Assembly (NCBI GenBank): GCA_938006875.1
Contig: CALLMJ010000085.1
Coordinates: 1 to 45,318, forward strand
DNA length: 45,318 bases
Direction: 5' to 3'
Source: an uncultured Bacteroidia bacterium
Lineage (GTDB): Bacteria; Bacteroidota; Bacteroidia; J057; CALLMJ01
The translations under genes were made by a program, and so were the position numbers. The first letter of the stretch is position 1. The number at the start of each line of letters is the position of its first letter. Below, piece after piece: positions 25,200 to 32,574 of this stretch. The notes beneath the pieces are model-generated. The model did not search any database. It was not told the DNA's origin and saw only the letters and a program-made list of their open reading frames with translations.

Positions 25200-26603
25200 A
25201 TGAACCCTTTCTTTTTTACTCTCTTCATTTCCATAATTGCTAACTTAATTATCAAACCAGCTTGGGTTTTTACTGAAAATAAAATTCAAGATGAATTAGG
25301 GCATGAAATGTTAGGTCTTTATGCCGCTTTATTTTCTTTCTCCAGTATTTTTTTAGTACTCTCTGATTTAGGAATTAGCCAATGGAATGTAAAAGAATTT
25401 TCAGGAAAAAAAAATATTCTTAATCAACAAATTGGAAAAATTTGGGGTTCAAAAATTTTTTTAAGCTTTTTATTTTTCGTAGTCAGTTTATTAACAGCGA
25501 TTGTTTTAGGCTATTCTTGGTACCATATTCAGTGGCTTTTTTGGATTATCGTTTATCAACTATTCATTTCAGGAATACAACTTCAAAGAGGTCATTTACA
25601 AGCCCTACAATTATTTCGTTTAGATACTCTTCTTGGTAATTTAGATAAAACTTTCTTACTGATTTTTTCCTTATATTTGATTTATACCCATCAACTTCGT
25701 TTTGAATCTTTTATTGACGTTTTACTTTTGTCAGCTTTCTTGCCCTTTCTTTTTGGGTGGTTCATTTTAAAAAATCATTTAGAAATCCCAAAAATAGAAT
25801 GGGATTTTATCTTTTTAAAACAAATTTCCAAAGCCTTTTTACCTTTTGCATTCATGACTATTCTCTTTTCCACTAATGAAAGAATCAATCAAGTTTTAAT
25901 TGAAAAAATTGCAGGAGAAAAAGAATCCGGGTTATTTGCGGGTGCATATCGTTGGAACAATGCCATTGCTATGTATCTTTGGACAATTCTCCCCATATTT
26001 TTTGCTAAATTTGCTAATCATCAAAAAGAACCTAAATTATTACAAAAGTTTTTTCAATTAGGCTGGGTAATTGTAGCAATTCCTATACTTTTTGGTGCTT
26101 TTTGGGTGCTTTTACATGGAGAAATTTTATTCATTCAATTTAGCAAAAGCCAACCTCAAGATGTCCAAAAGATGTATTTTTTACTAAAAATTTTGATTTG
26201 GACAGTAGCTTTGAACGCTTGTTTTAATATTTTTTCTACTTGGTTAACTGCTTCTGGATACGTCCATGAAACTAACAAAGTTTTAGTTTATGCTGTAATT
26301 ACTAATCTCATTTTATCCATGATTTTCATTCCTAATTATGGAAGCACTGGTGGGGCAATTGCTTTATTAATAGCTTTTATTATTCAGTCCTTAGGTTTTT
26401 TGTATTTCTTTCTTAAATACAAAAATTTTTATTTAGATTTTTCTATTCTGGGTAAATCCCTTATAGTTTTGATAGTAGGAATTTCTAATCTTTGGATTTT
26501 TTACCAATTTCGAATGAATTGGTTCATAAGTACTTTAATGAGCATAACTGTAATTGCTGGAGGTTTATTTTACTTTAAATTGGTAGATTGGAAAAAAGAA
26601 TAA
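25200..26603 (+). CDS. Polysaccharide/oligosaccharide flippase (Wzx/MVF-like)
   Basis: 467 residues with about twelve to fourteen membrane helices, the size and topology of the oligosaccharide flippase branch of the MOP superfamily. Supporting features are the N-terminal amphipathic start MNPFFFTLFISIIANLIIKPAWVFTENKIQ, ERINQVLIEKIAGEKESGLFAGAYRWNNA in the seventh to eighth helices, and FIPNYGSTGGAIALLIAF near residue 375. It would turn lipid-linked glycans across the inner membrane. No glycosyltransferases flank it, so the glycan (lipopolysaccharide, capsule or peptidoglycan-like) is not identifiable. Confidence 0.85.
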   Translation: MNPFFFTLFISIIANLIIKPAWVFTENKIQDELGHEMLGLYAALFSFSSIFLVLSDLGISQWNVKEFSGKKNILNQQIGKIWGSKIFLSFLFFVVSLLTAIVLGYSWYHIQWLFWIIVYQLFISGIQLQRGHLQALQLFRLDTLLGNLDKTFLLIFSLYLIYTHQLRFESFIDVLLLSAFLPFLFGWFILKNHLEIPKIEWDFIFLKQISKAFLPFAFMTILFSTNERINQVLIEKIAGEKESGLFAGAYRWNNAIAMYLWTILPIFFAKFANHQKEPKLLQKFFQLGWVIVAIPILFGAFWVLLHGEILFIQFSKSQPQDVQKMYFLLKILIWTVALNACFNIFSTWLTASGYVHETNKVLVYAVITNLILSMIFIPNYGSTGGAIALLIAFIIQSLGFLYFFLKYKNFYLDFSILGKSLIVLIVGISNLWIFYQFRMNWFISTLMSITVIAGGLFYFKLVDWKKE

Positions 26604-26627
26604 AAATTTTTTATATCAGGAATATTT

Positions 26628-26663
26628 GGACTTACACCTCACTTCGTTTTAGGGTCGGACTTG
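26628..26663 (+). repeat. Dispersed GGGCGT...CGGGCT repeat, decayed copy
   Basis: GGACTTACACCTCACTTCG followed by GGGTCGGACTT lines up with the better copy at 42594-42637 (GGGCGTACCTCTCATGCTTCG...GGGTCGGGCT). Similarity is by eye and modest. Confidence 0.4.
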
Positions 26664-26968
26664 AAATCAATACAACAAAACGGAAAAATATTCTATGAAA
26701 AAGCAGGTACGGTTCAAATTCAGCCTGTAAACTTCCAAAATCCATTTAACGTATTTTATTTTCCATTCTTTATTTACATCAATACCTCTTTTAATGGTTA
26801 TCCAAATCCTTATATTCCCTTGAAGTAAACTATTAAAAACTCAAAAAATCCAAGAACAAGCATAATATATAAATTTGAATTTTGATATACCTGTTGTGGT
26901 AAAAGGGAAAAAAAGTTTACCAAATTTTAATTCTTTAAAAATAATTTTCTATTTTTTTAAAAGAATTG

Positions 26969-26976
26969 TAATTTTG
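26969..26976 (+). promoter_or_regulatory. Promoter -7 box, leaderless
   Basis: TAATTTTG ends 4 nt before the ATG at 26981. Confidence 0.6.
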
Positions 26977-26980
26977 CATC

Positions 26981-28042
26981 ATGAAAAAATATTTTTGGTT
27001 ATTTAGCTTATTAATTCATCAAGTTTTTGCACAAATTACAATTGTTCGTTCGGATTTACCTTCCCCGAATGAAATTTTTACAGTTAGATTCATTAATCAA
27101 CCTTTTGGTATTAATTTTAACCAGACTGGCCAAAATTATGTATGGAATTACAGTAACTTAAACGCTCTAATCACCAGAAATGATACTTTTTATTCACCTT
27201 GGCAAACCCCTCCTGTTTATTGGTTATTTTTCAATGGTTTTAATACTTCTGTTGCTCAGAAAATGCCTAATTCTTTTAATATAGGTCCTTTGTTAACCGT
27301 TTCTGAAATTTATAATTTTTATTTTGCTAATAGTTCTAGATATGAACTTACAGGTTTTGGTGCTTTAATCAATAATATTCCTACACCTGTAAAGCATGAT
27401 ACTAACGATGTAATTTATCGGTTTCCTTTGACTTATAATAAAAAAGATACATCTTATTCAACTTTTGATATTAATATACCTGGAATAGGATACTGGAAAA
27501 ATAACCAGAGAAGATATAACCATGTAGATGGCTGGGGAACTTTATATATTCCTAATGATACTTTTGAAGTTTTAAGAGTGAAATCTCAAATTTTTAATTC
27601 CGATTCGGTCTATTTAGACACTTTGGGAGGCTTTTCAGGACGTTTCCCGAGGCCTAAACAAACAGAATATAAATTTTTAACAAAAAATGGAGGAATTCCT
27701 GTTCTTCAAATTTTGACTCAAAGCAATCAATTAGGTATTGAAAATGTGGTTTCTGTTGAATATTTAAAAGTTGATCCTGCAACCTATAGATTTTCTCATT
27801 CCTTGAACAATCCCCATATAATCATTTATCATCAACCCCATCAAAATCAAGTATGGATAAAAATATTATCTGAAGAAAAATTTGAAATAACTCTTTATGA
27901 TTTATCGGGTAAATTAGTTTTTCAAGATTATTTACAAGGCTCTGATAGCTATGAACTTAAAAATATACCTTCTGGTTTCTATAGTTTAGTGATTTACAAT
28001 CAAAACCATACTTTTACCAGAAAATTATTGATTTCAGAATAA
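26981..28042 (+). CDS. Secreted type A T9SS sorting-domain protein
   Basis: 353 residues. Signal peptide MKKYFWLFSLLIHQVFAQ, a body of about 260 residues with no recognised domain (aromatic-rich and beta-predicted, e.g. TGQNYVWNYSNL and NQRRYNHVDGWGTLYIPNDTFEVLRVKS), and an 80-residue type A sorting domain at the end (VWIKILSEEKFEITLYDLSGKLVFQDYL...IPSGFYSLVIYNQNHTFTRKLLISE). It should leave the cell by T9SS. The cargo function is unknown; GWGTLYIP and the aspartate-poor core do not match a known hydrolase. Confidence 0.83.
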   Translation: MKKYFWLFSLLIHQVFAQITIVRSDLPSPNEIFTVRFINQPFGINFNQTGQNYVWNYSNLNALITRNDTFYSPWQTPPVYWLFFNGFNTSVAQKMPNSFNIGPLLTVSEIYNFYFANSSRYELTGFGALINNIPTPVKHDTNDVIYRFPLTYNKKDTSYSTFDINIPGIGYWKNNQRRYNHVDGWGTLYIPNDTFEVLRVKSQIFNSDSVYLDTLGGFSGRFPRPKQTEYKFLTKNGGIPVLQILTQSNQLGIENVVSVEYLKVDPATYRFSHSLNNPHIIIYHQPHQNQVWIKILSEEKFEITLYDLSGKLVFQDYLQGSDSYELKNIPSGFYSLVIYNQNHTFTRKLLISE

Positions 28043-28060
28043 ACCATTGAAAATTTTATG

Positions 28061-28068
28061 TATATTTG
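28061..28068 (+). promoter_or_regulatory. Promoter -7 box of the DUF3467-DUF6150-purD-def operon
   Basis: TATATTTG, 20 nt before the ATG at 28089. The four genes that follow overlap one another by 1 or 4 nt, and no other promoter-like box is obvious within the run. Confidence 0.6.
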
Positions 28069-28088
28069 CATAAAAATAAGAATTGAAC

Positions 28089-28394
28089 ATGTCAATAGAA
28101 CAAGAAAATCAATTAAATATTGAACTAACCGACGAAGTTTCTGGTGGTATTTATTCTAATTTAGCGATTATTTCTCATTCAGAAACAGAATTTGTGGTAG
28201 ATTTTATACAAGTTATGCCAGGAGTACCCAAAGCAAAAGTAAAAACTCGTATTATTTTAAATCCTCAGCACGCAAAAAGATTATTGTTTGCATTAAAAGA
28301 TAATATTGATAAATACGAATCCACATTTGGTCCAATCTCTGTAAATCAAAATATTCCTAATAAAATTCCATTTAATCCCAAAGGTCAAGCATAA
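28089..28394 (+). CDS. DUF3467-family protein
   Basis: 101 residues, soluble and cytoplasmic. The family pattern is clear: ELTDEVSGGIYSNLAIISHSETEFVVDFIQVMPGVPKAKVKTRIILNPQHAKRLLFALKDNIDKYESTFG. DUF3467 proteins are near-universal small proteins in Bacteroidota with no assigned role. ATG at 28089 is preferred over an in-frame TTG at 28083. The stop shares one base with the next start (TAATG), so the KSEA-repeat protein is translationally coupled. Confidence 0.92.
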   Translation: MSIEQENQLNIELTDEVSGGIYSNLAIISHSETEFVVDFIQVMPGVPKAKVKTRIILNPQHAKRLLFALKDNIDKYESTFGPISVNQNIPNKIPFNPKGQA

Positions 28395-28729
28395 TGAAAA
28401 TTGTATTTATTTTTTTTCTATTTTTTTTAGGAATTATTTTGAAATCTTATTCTCAAACAGTTTTTAAAGTAGAAAGAAAATCTGATGCGGATGTTAAAAT
28501 TTTTGTTGTGAAATACAAATCTGAAGCGGATTTATGTGTTTTTGAGGTTTCCCATAAAAGCGAAGCTGATAGAGACGGTTTGTGGTTTTTTACAAAGTTT
28601 AAATCAGAAGCTAAAAAGAAAATCTTTTTTACAGATTTAAAATCGGAAGCGGATTTAAAAGTTTTTTTTGTGAAATACAAATCAGAAGCTGTATGGAGAA
28701 ATCAATCTAAAATTGGAATTTGGAAATGA
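28394..28729 (+). CDS. Exported DUF6150-type protein of six KSEA repeats
   Basis: 111 residues. After a signal peptide (MKIVFIFFLFFLGIILKSYSQ) almost the whole protein is a repeat of about 13 residues beginning Lys-Ser-(Glu/Asp)-Ala: at residues 29 (KSDADVKIFVVKY), 42 (KSEADLCVFEVSH), 55 (KSEADRDGLWFFTKF), 70 (KSEAKKKIFFTDL), 83 (KSEADLKVFFVKY) and 96 (KSEAVW). Five units carry beta-prone hydrophobic alternation, suggesting a small solenoid or stacked hairpins. It belongs to what is named DUF6150, function unknown. It starts 1 nt inside the DUF3467 stop and its own stop overlaps the purD ATG by 4 nt. Confidence 0.85.
   Translation: MKIVFIFFLFFLGIILKSYSQTVFKVERKSDADVKIFVVKYKSEADLCVFEVSHKSEADRDGLWFFTKFKSEAKKKIFFTDLKSEADLKVFFVKYKSEAVWRNQSKIGIWK
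28478..28700 (+). repeat. Coding tandem repeat behind the KSEA motif
   Basis: Six units of mostly 39 bp (one of 45 bp) each begin with a form of AAATCNGAAGCGGAT. Units one, two and five are the closest (GTGAAATACAAATCTGAAGC and GTGAAATACAAATCAGAAGC), which points to duplication followed by drift. Confidence 0.8.
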
Positions 28730-30015
28730 AATTGAGAAATTTTTTGTTAATTGGAGGTGGCGGCAGGGAACATGCCATGGGCTTATCTATATCCAAATCA
28801 AAATTTTGTCATCAATTATATATTGCACCCGGAAATCCTGGTACAGAAGTTTTTGCTCAAAATATTACATTAAATATCATAAATCCTAATGAAGTTTTAA
28901 ACTTTTGTCTTGAGCATTCCATTGATATTGTGGTAGTAGGGCCAGAAGCCCCTTTGATGGAAGGTTTAGCAGATCTATTAATACAAAATCAAATTTCAGT
29001 GATTGGTCCTCAAAAAGCCGGTGCTTTATTAGAAGGTTCAAAAGTTTACGCTAAAGCCTTTATGAAAAAATACGGTATTCCCACAGCTAGTTACCAAAAA
29101 TTTGATAAAACTCAATTAAAAGAAGCAAAAGAATATTTAAAAACTGTAAAATTTCCTATAGTCTTAAAAGCATCTGGATTAGCAGCAGGCAAAGGTGTCG
29201 TAAGTTGTGATAATTTACATTTTGCAACGGATATTTTACAACAAATGTTAAACGGTACTCTAGTCGGAGAAGCTGGAGAAAACGTTGTGATTGAAGAGTT
29301 TCTTAACGGTTGGGAAGTTTCTATGTTTGTTTTAACTGATGGCAAAAATTATATATTACTGCCTGAAGCAAAAGATTATAAGCGTATTGGAGAAGGTAAT
29401 TCAGGTCCTAATACAGGAGGCATGGGCTCTGTTTCCCCAGTTCACCTTTTAAATTCTGAACTTAAAAATAAAATCATTCAAAAAGTCATTGAACCTACTC
29501 TTCAAGGATTAAAAACTGAAAATATTCATTATCAAGGATTTATTTTCTTTGGTTTTATGATAGTTCAAAATGAACCTTACCTTTTAGAATACAATGTAAG
29601 AATGGGAGACCCTGAAACTCAATCCGTTTTTTCTAGAATTACTTCAGATGTCGCAGAAATGTTTATTTTAGCTTCTGAACAAAGACTCAATGAATATCAA
29701 TTAGAAGTTTCATCAAAAACTGCTGTTACAGTGGTTTCTGTGAGTGAAGGTTATCCCGGAAGCTATGAAAAAGAAAAAGCTATTTTTTTACCCAAGTCCC
29801 TTCCAAAAGAAGTAATTTTATATCATGCAGGAACAAAATTAAAAGAAAATCAATTAGTTACTAACGGTGGAAGAGTTATCAATATAACAGCACTTGGTGA
29901 TAATCTCTCAAATGCTATTCAAAAGGCTTATAAAGCTAATGAACACGTAATTTTTAGTAATAAATATTTCAGAAAAGATATAGGACAAGACTTGTTAGTA
30001 TTAGAAAATTTATGA
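28726..30015 (+). CDS. purD: Phosphoribosylamine-glycine ligase
   Basis: 429 residues, the usual PurD length. NFLLIGGGGREHAMG opens the N-terminal domain; the ATP-grasp part shows PIVLKASGLAAGKGVV, VVIEEFLNGWEVSMFVLTDG, GPNTGGMGSVSP and EYNVRMGDPETQ. It forms glycinamide ribonucleotide, the second step of purine synthesis. ATG at 28726 overlaps the previous stop as ATGA; an in-frame TTG two codons earlier is less likely. No other pur gene is near. Its stop overlaps the def start by 4 nt. Confidence 0.97.
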   Translation: MKLRNFLLIGGGGREHAMGLSISKSKFCHQLYIAPGNPGTEVFAQNITLNIINPNEVLNFCLEHSIDIVVVGPEAPLMEGLADLLIQNQISVIGPQKAGALLEGSKVYAKAFMKKYGIPTASYQKFDKTQLKEAKEYLKTVKFPIVLKASGLAAGKGVVSCDNLHFATDILQQMLNGTLVGEAGENVVIEEFLNGWEVSMFVLTDGKNYILLPEAKDYKRIGEGNSGPNTGGMGSVSPVHLLNSELKNKIIQKVIEPTLQGLKTENIHYQGFIFFGFMIVQNEPYLLEYNVRMGDPETQSVFSRITSDVAEMFILASEQRLNEYQLEVSSKTAVTVVSVSEGYPGSYEKEKAIFLPKSLPKEVILYHAGTKLKENQLVTNGGRVINITALGDNLSNAIQKAYKANEHVIFSNKYFRKDIGQDLLVLENL

Positions 30016-30581
30016 TTTTACCTATTTTTGCATACGGAAAACCCGTTTTAAAAGAAAAAGCAAAACCTATCACCAAAGATTATCCCAAATTAAAAGAACT
30101 CATTGATAATATGTTTGAGACCATGTACAACGCTAATGGGGTAGGTCTTGCTGCACCACAAATTGGATTGTCCATACGTTTATTTATTGTGGATGGGCAA
30201 GCTATGAAACCAGACCCTCAACCTGATGGCTCCATAGAAAATATGGAGGGTTTCAAAAAAGTTTTTATCAATCCTATAATTTTGGAAGAAAACGGTGAAA
30301 AATGGGGCTTTGAGGAAGGTTGTTTAAGTATTCCGTATATTCGCGAAGTTGTTCAAAGACCTGCGAAATTAAAAATTCATTATTTTGATGAGTTTTGGAA
30401 TGAAAAAATGGAAGAATACGATGGACTAAAAGCTCGTATCATTCAACATGAATATGACCATATTGAAGGAATTTTATTTATTGAACATATTTCACCTTTT
30501 CGTAAACAACTCATTCGCAATAAATTAAATAAAATCTTGCAAGGCAAATTAGACGTGGATTACCCAATGATGTTTAAGTAA
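30012..30581 (+). CDS. def: Peptide deformylase
   Basis: 189 residues. All three metal/active-site motifs are intact: GVGLAAPQIG (43-52), EEGCLSIP (Cys ligand) and QHEYDHIEG (two His ligands and the catalytic Glu). It removes the formyl group from nascent proteins. An insertion with DGQAMKPDPQPDGSIENMEG between motifs 1 and 2 is common in Bacteroidota deformylases. The start lies within purD (ATGA overlap), so the two are co-translated. Confidence 0.97.
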   Translation: MILPIFAYGKPVLKEKAKPITKDYPKLKELIDNMFETMYNANGVGLAAPQIGLSIRLFIVDGQAMKPDPQPDGSIENMEGFKKVFINPIILEENGEKWGFEEGCLSIPYIREVVQRPAKLKIHYFDEFWNEKMEEYDGLKARIIQHEYDHIEGILFIEHISPFRKQLIRNKLNKILQGKLDVDYPMMFK

Positions 30582-30679
30582 TTAATAGATATATTCATCG
30601 CTTAAAGAGCATTTTCTATATAGATTATTGAAATTCCGCAAATGGCTTAACAAGTTTCGCAAACATATTTTTATTGAAT

Positions 30680-30687
30680 TAGATTTG
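30680..30687 (+). promoter_or_regulatory. Promoter -7 box of the OsmC-metZ pair
   Basis: TAGATTTG, 19 nt before the ATG at 30707. Confidence 0.5.
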
Positions 30688-30706
30688 CATACAAAATGGG
30701 AATAAA

Positions 30707-31132
30707 ATGAAAATCCGTTTAGAAAGAATTAATGAAAATTTTTTAATGGAGGCTACTAATGAAAGTAAGCATAGCATGAGAATGGATGCTAATCCTGAAA
30801 TTGGAGGAGATAATATGGGGATAAGACCTATGGAAACCATTTTAATGGGTTTAGCAGGATGTTTTTCTATTGATATTTTACATATTCTAAAAAAACAAAA
30901 ACTCAATCCAACCAATTATTTTGTTGAAGTTGAGGGATTAAGGGAAAAAGTAGGTAAAGCCAATCCCTTTCATCATATTATTATACAAATTTATATGGAA
31001 GGAGAAATCTCATCAGAAAAAGCATTAAGAGCCGCTGAACTATCCTTTCAAGAATACTGCTCAGTATCAAAAATGTTAGAAAAATCAGCAAAAATTGATT
31101 ACCAAGTAATTTTAAACAATATTAAGTTATGA
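30707..31132 (+). CDS. OsmC/Ohr-family protein
   Basis: 141 residues with the OsmC fold. The two redox cysteines sit in the expected places: GLAGCFSIDILHILKK (Cys52) and SFQEYCSVSKMLEKSA (Cys118). Family members reduce organic hydroperoxides or handle sulfur-containing thiols; the NMGIRPMETILMGLAGC form is the OsmC-like branch rather than classical Ohr. The last bases overlap the metZ start as ATGA, which links it with sulfur amino acid synthesis. The thiol substrate is an inference. Confidence 0.9.
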   Translation: MKIRLERINENFLMEATNESKHSMRMDANPEIGGDNMGIRPMETILMGLAGCFSIDILHILKKQKLNPTNYFVEVEGLREKVGKANPFHHIIIQIYMEGEISSEKALRAAELSFQEYCSVSKMLEKSAKIDYQVILNNIKL

Positions 31133-32301
31133 TTGAAGAATTTGAAAATTTTGAAACTTTAGCAATTCGTAACCAAATTGAAAGAACTCAATATTTAGAA
31201 CATTCTGTTCCTTTGTTTCTTACATCTAGTTTTGTTTTTGAGGATGCCGAAGATATGCGTGCATCATTTGCTGAAGAGAAAGACAGAAACATTTATACTC
31301 GTTTTTCTAATCCCAATAATTTAGAGTTTATTGATAAAGTTTGTAAAATGGAAAAGGCAGAATCGGGATTTGCATTTGCTACGGGAATGGCTGCAATTTT
31401 TTCAACTTTTGCTACTTTTTTAAATGCAGGTGACCATATCGTTTCTGCTAGTAGTGTTTTTGGTTCTACTCATACCCTCTTTACTAAATATTTTCCCAAA
31501 TGGAATATTCAAACTTCTTATTTTGATATTAATTTCCCACAGAATATTGAGTCTTTAATTCTGCCTAATACTAAAATTCTTTACGCAGAAACTCCCACCA
31601 ATCCCGGCGTGGATATTATTGATTTAGAGTTTTTATCACAAATTGCAAAAAAACATAATTTATTGTTAATCATTGATAATTGTTTTGCTACTCCTTATAT
31701 ACAACAACCTATTGTTTGGGGTGCTGATTTGGTAATTCACTCTGCAACTAAATTTATTGATGGTCAAGGAAGAGTTTTAGGTGGAATTACCGTAGGAAAA
31801 AAAGAATTAATCAGAGAAATTTATTTGTTTGCAAGAAACACAGGTCCTGCATTATCTCCTTTTAATGCTTGGGTTTTATCAAAAAGTTTAGAAACTTTAG
31901 CAATAAGAATGGAAAAACACTCTGATAATGCACTGAAACTTGCTCAATATATAGAAAATCATAAGCAGGTACTAAAAGTAAAATATCCTTTTTTAAAATC
32001 CCATCCACAGTATTCAATAGCAAAAAAGCAGATGAAATTGGGCGGTGGAATTGTAAGTTTTGAAATTCATGGCGGTTTAGAAGCAGGAAGAAATTTTTTA
32101 AATAAAATTAAAATGTGTTCATTATCAGCAAATTTAGGGGATACAAGAACAATTATTACGCATCCAGCAAGCACTACTCATAGTAAATTAACTCCCGAAG
32201 AACGTTTAGCAGTGGGTATTACGGAAGGTTTAGTTAGAGTATCCGTTGGATTAGAAAATATTCAAGATATAATTCAGGATATTGAGCATGCATTAAATTA
32301 A
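31129..32301 (+). CDS. metZ: Cys/Met metabolism PLP enzyme, O-succinylhomoserine sulfhydrylase type
   Basis: 390 residues, PLP fold type I of the trans-sulfuration family. YTRFSNPN (56-63) binds the cofactor phosphate from the partner subunit, AETPTNPGVDIIDLEFL and IIDNCFATPYIQQP are core motifs, and Lys208 in HSATKFIDGQGRVLGG is the PLP lysine. ANLGDTRTIITHPASTTHSKLTPEERLAVGI is the C-terminal substrate-binding block. The sequence fits the MetZ/MetY-like sulfhydrylase group, but cystathionine gamma-synthase is a close alternative. ATGA overlap with the OsmC-family gene. Confidence 0.85.
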   Translation: MIEEFENFETLAIRNQIERTQYLEHSVPLFLTSSFVFEDAEDMRASFAEEKDRNIYTRFSNPNNLEFIDKVCKMEKAESGFAFATGMAAIFSTFATFLNAGDHIVSASSVFGSTHTLFTKYFPKWNIQTSYFDINFPQNIESLILPNTKILYAETPTNPGVDIIDLEFLSQIAKKHNLLLIIDNCFATPYIQQPIVWGADLVIHSATKFIDGQGRVLGGITVGKKELIREIYLFARNTGPALSPFNAWVLSKSLETLAIRMEKHSDNALKLAQYIENHKQVLKVKYPFLKSHPQYSIAKKQMKLGGGIVSFEIHGGLEAGRNFLNKIKMCSLSANLGDTRTIITHPASTTHSKLTPEERLAVGITEGLVRVSVGLENIQDIIQDIEHALN

Positions 32302-32366
32302 AAAAAAACGAAATTTCTCAAAGTTTTAATTCCTAAAAATTCAGTTGATTTTTTATATAATCGTTT

Positions 32367-32477
32367 ATGAAAATATATCGTTCCAAAATGCCTGATTTAA
32401 TCAAAAAAATAACCTATAAAAATTTTTCCCGTGTTTTGCAACGGTCTCCTATAAAGATTAGAAAACATCAAAATTAA
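32367..32477 (+). other. Small basic open frame, 36 codons
   Basis: ATG at 32367 opens a frame rich in Lys/Arg (MKIYRSKMPDLIKKITYK, then NFSRVLQRSPIKIRKHQN). It has no recognisable family and no clear ribosome-binding or TAnnTTTG signal. Probably chance; listed because it occupies much of an otherwise empty gap. Confidence 0.15.
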
Positions 32478-32523
32478 TAAAACTGGTAGGAATTTTATCA
32501 TTTTTGAGTATATCTAAAATAAA

Positions 32524-32548
32524 AAACGGCAATACAAGATTGCCGTTT
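32524..32548. terminator. Bidirectional terminator hairpin
   Basis: AAACGGCAAT, loop ACAAG, ATTGCCGTTT: a perfect 10-bp stem with A-run before and T-run within the arms, placed between the convergent metZ and ppiD genes. It can serve both strands. Confidence 0.8.
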
Positions 32549-32574
32549 AAACTGATAATACGAAAAAGTCTTGA

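Larger units (their letters stand above)
26604..26980. other. Intergenic region with decayed repeat and a 55-codon open frame
   Basis: The left part holds a faint copy of the GGGCGT...CGGGCT repeat (26628-26663). From a TTG at 26661 a frame stays open for 55 codons to a TAA at 26826-26828, including NFQNPFNVFYFPFFIYIN and GYPNPYIPLK. It has no ATG, no promoter and no recognisable family, so I treat it as debris or chance. The right end carries the promoter of the next gene. Confidence 0.35.

Noticed and set aside
28453-28680. Antisense frame over the KSEA repeat gene
   Set aside because: Open only because the repeat unit lacks stops on the other strand; the plus frame has a signal peptide and is coupled on both sides.
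32302-32574. Riboswitch or regulatory RNA near metZ
   Set aside because: The region lies after metZ, not before it; apart from the terminator hairpin no conserved structure can be seen.
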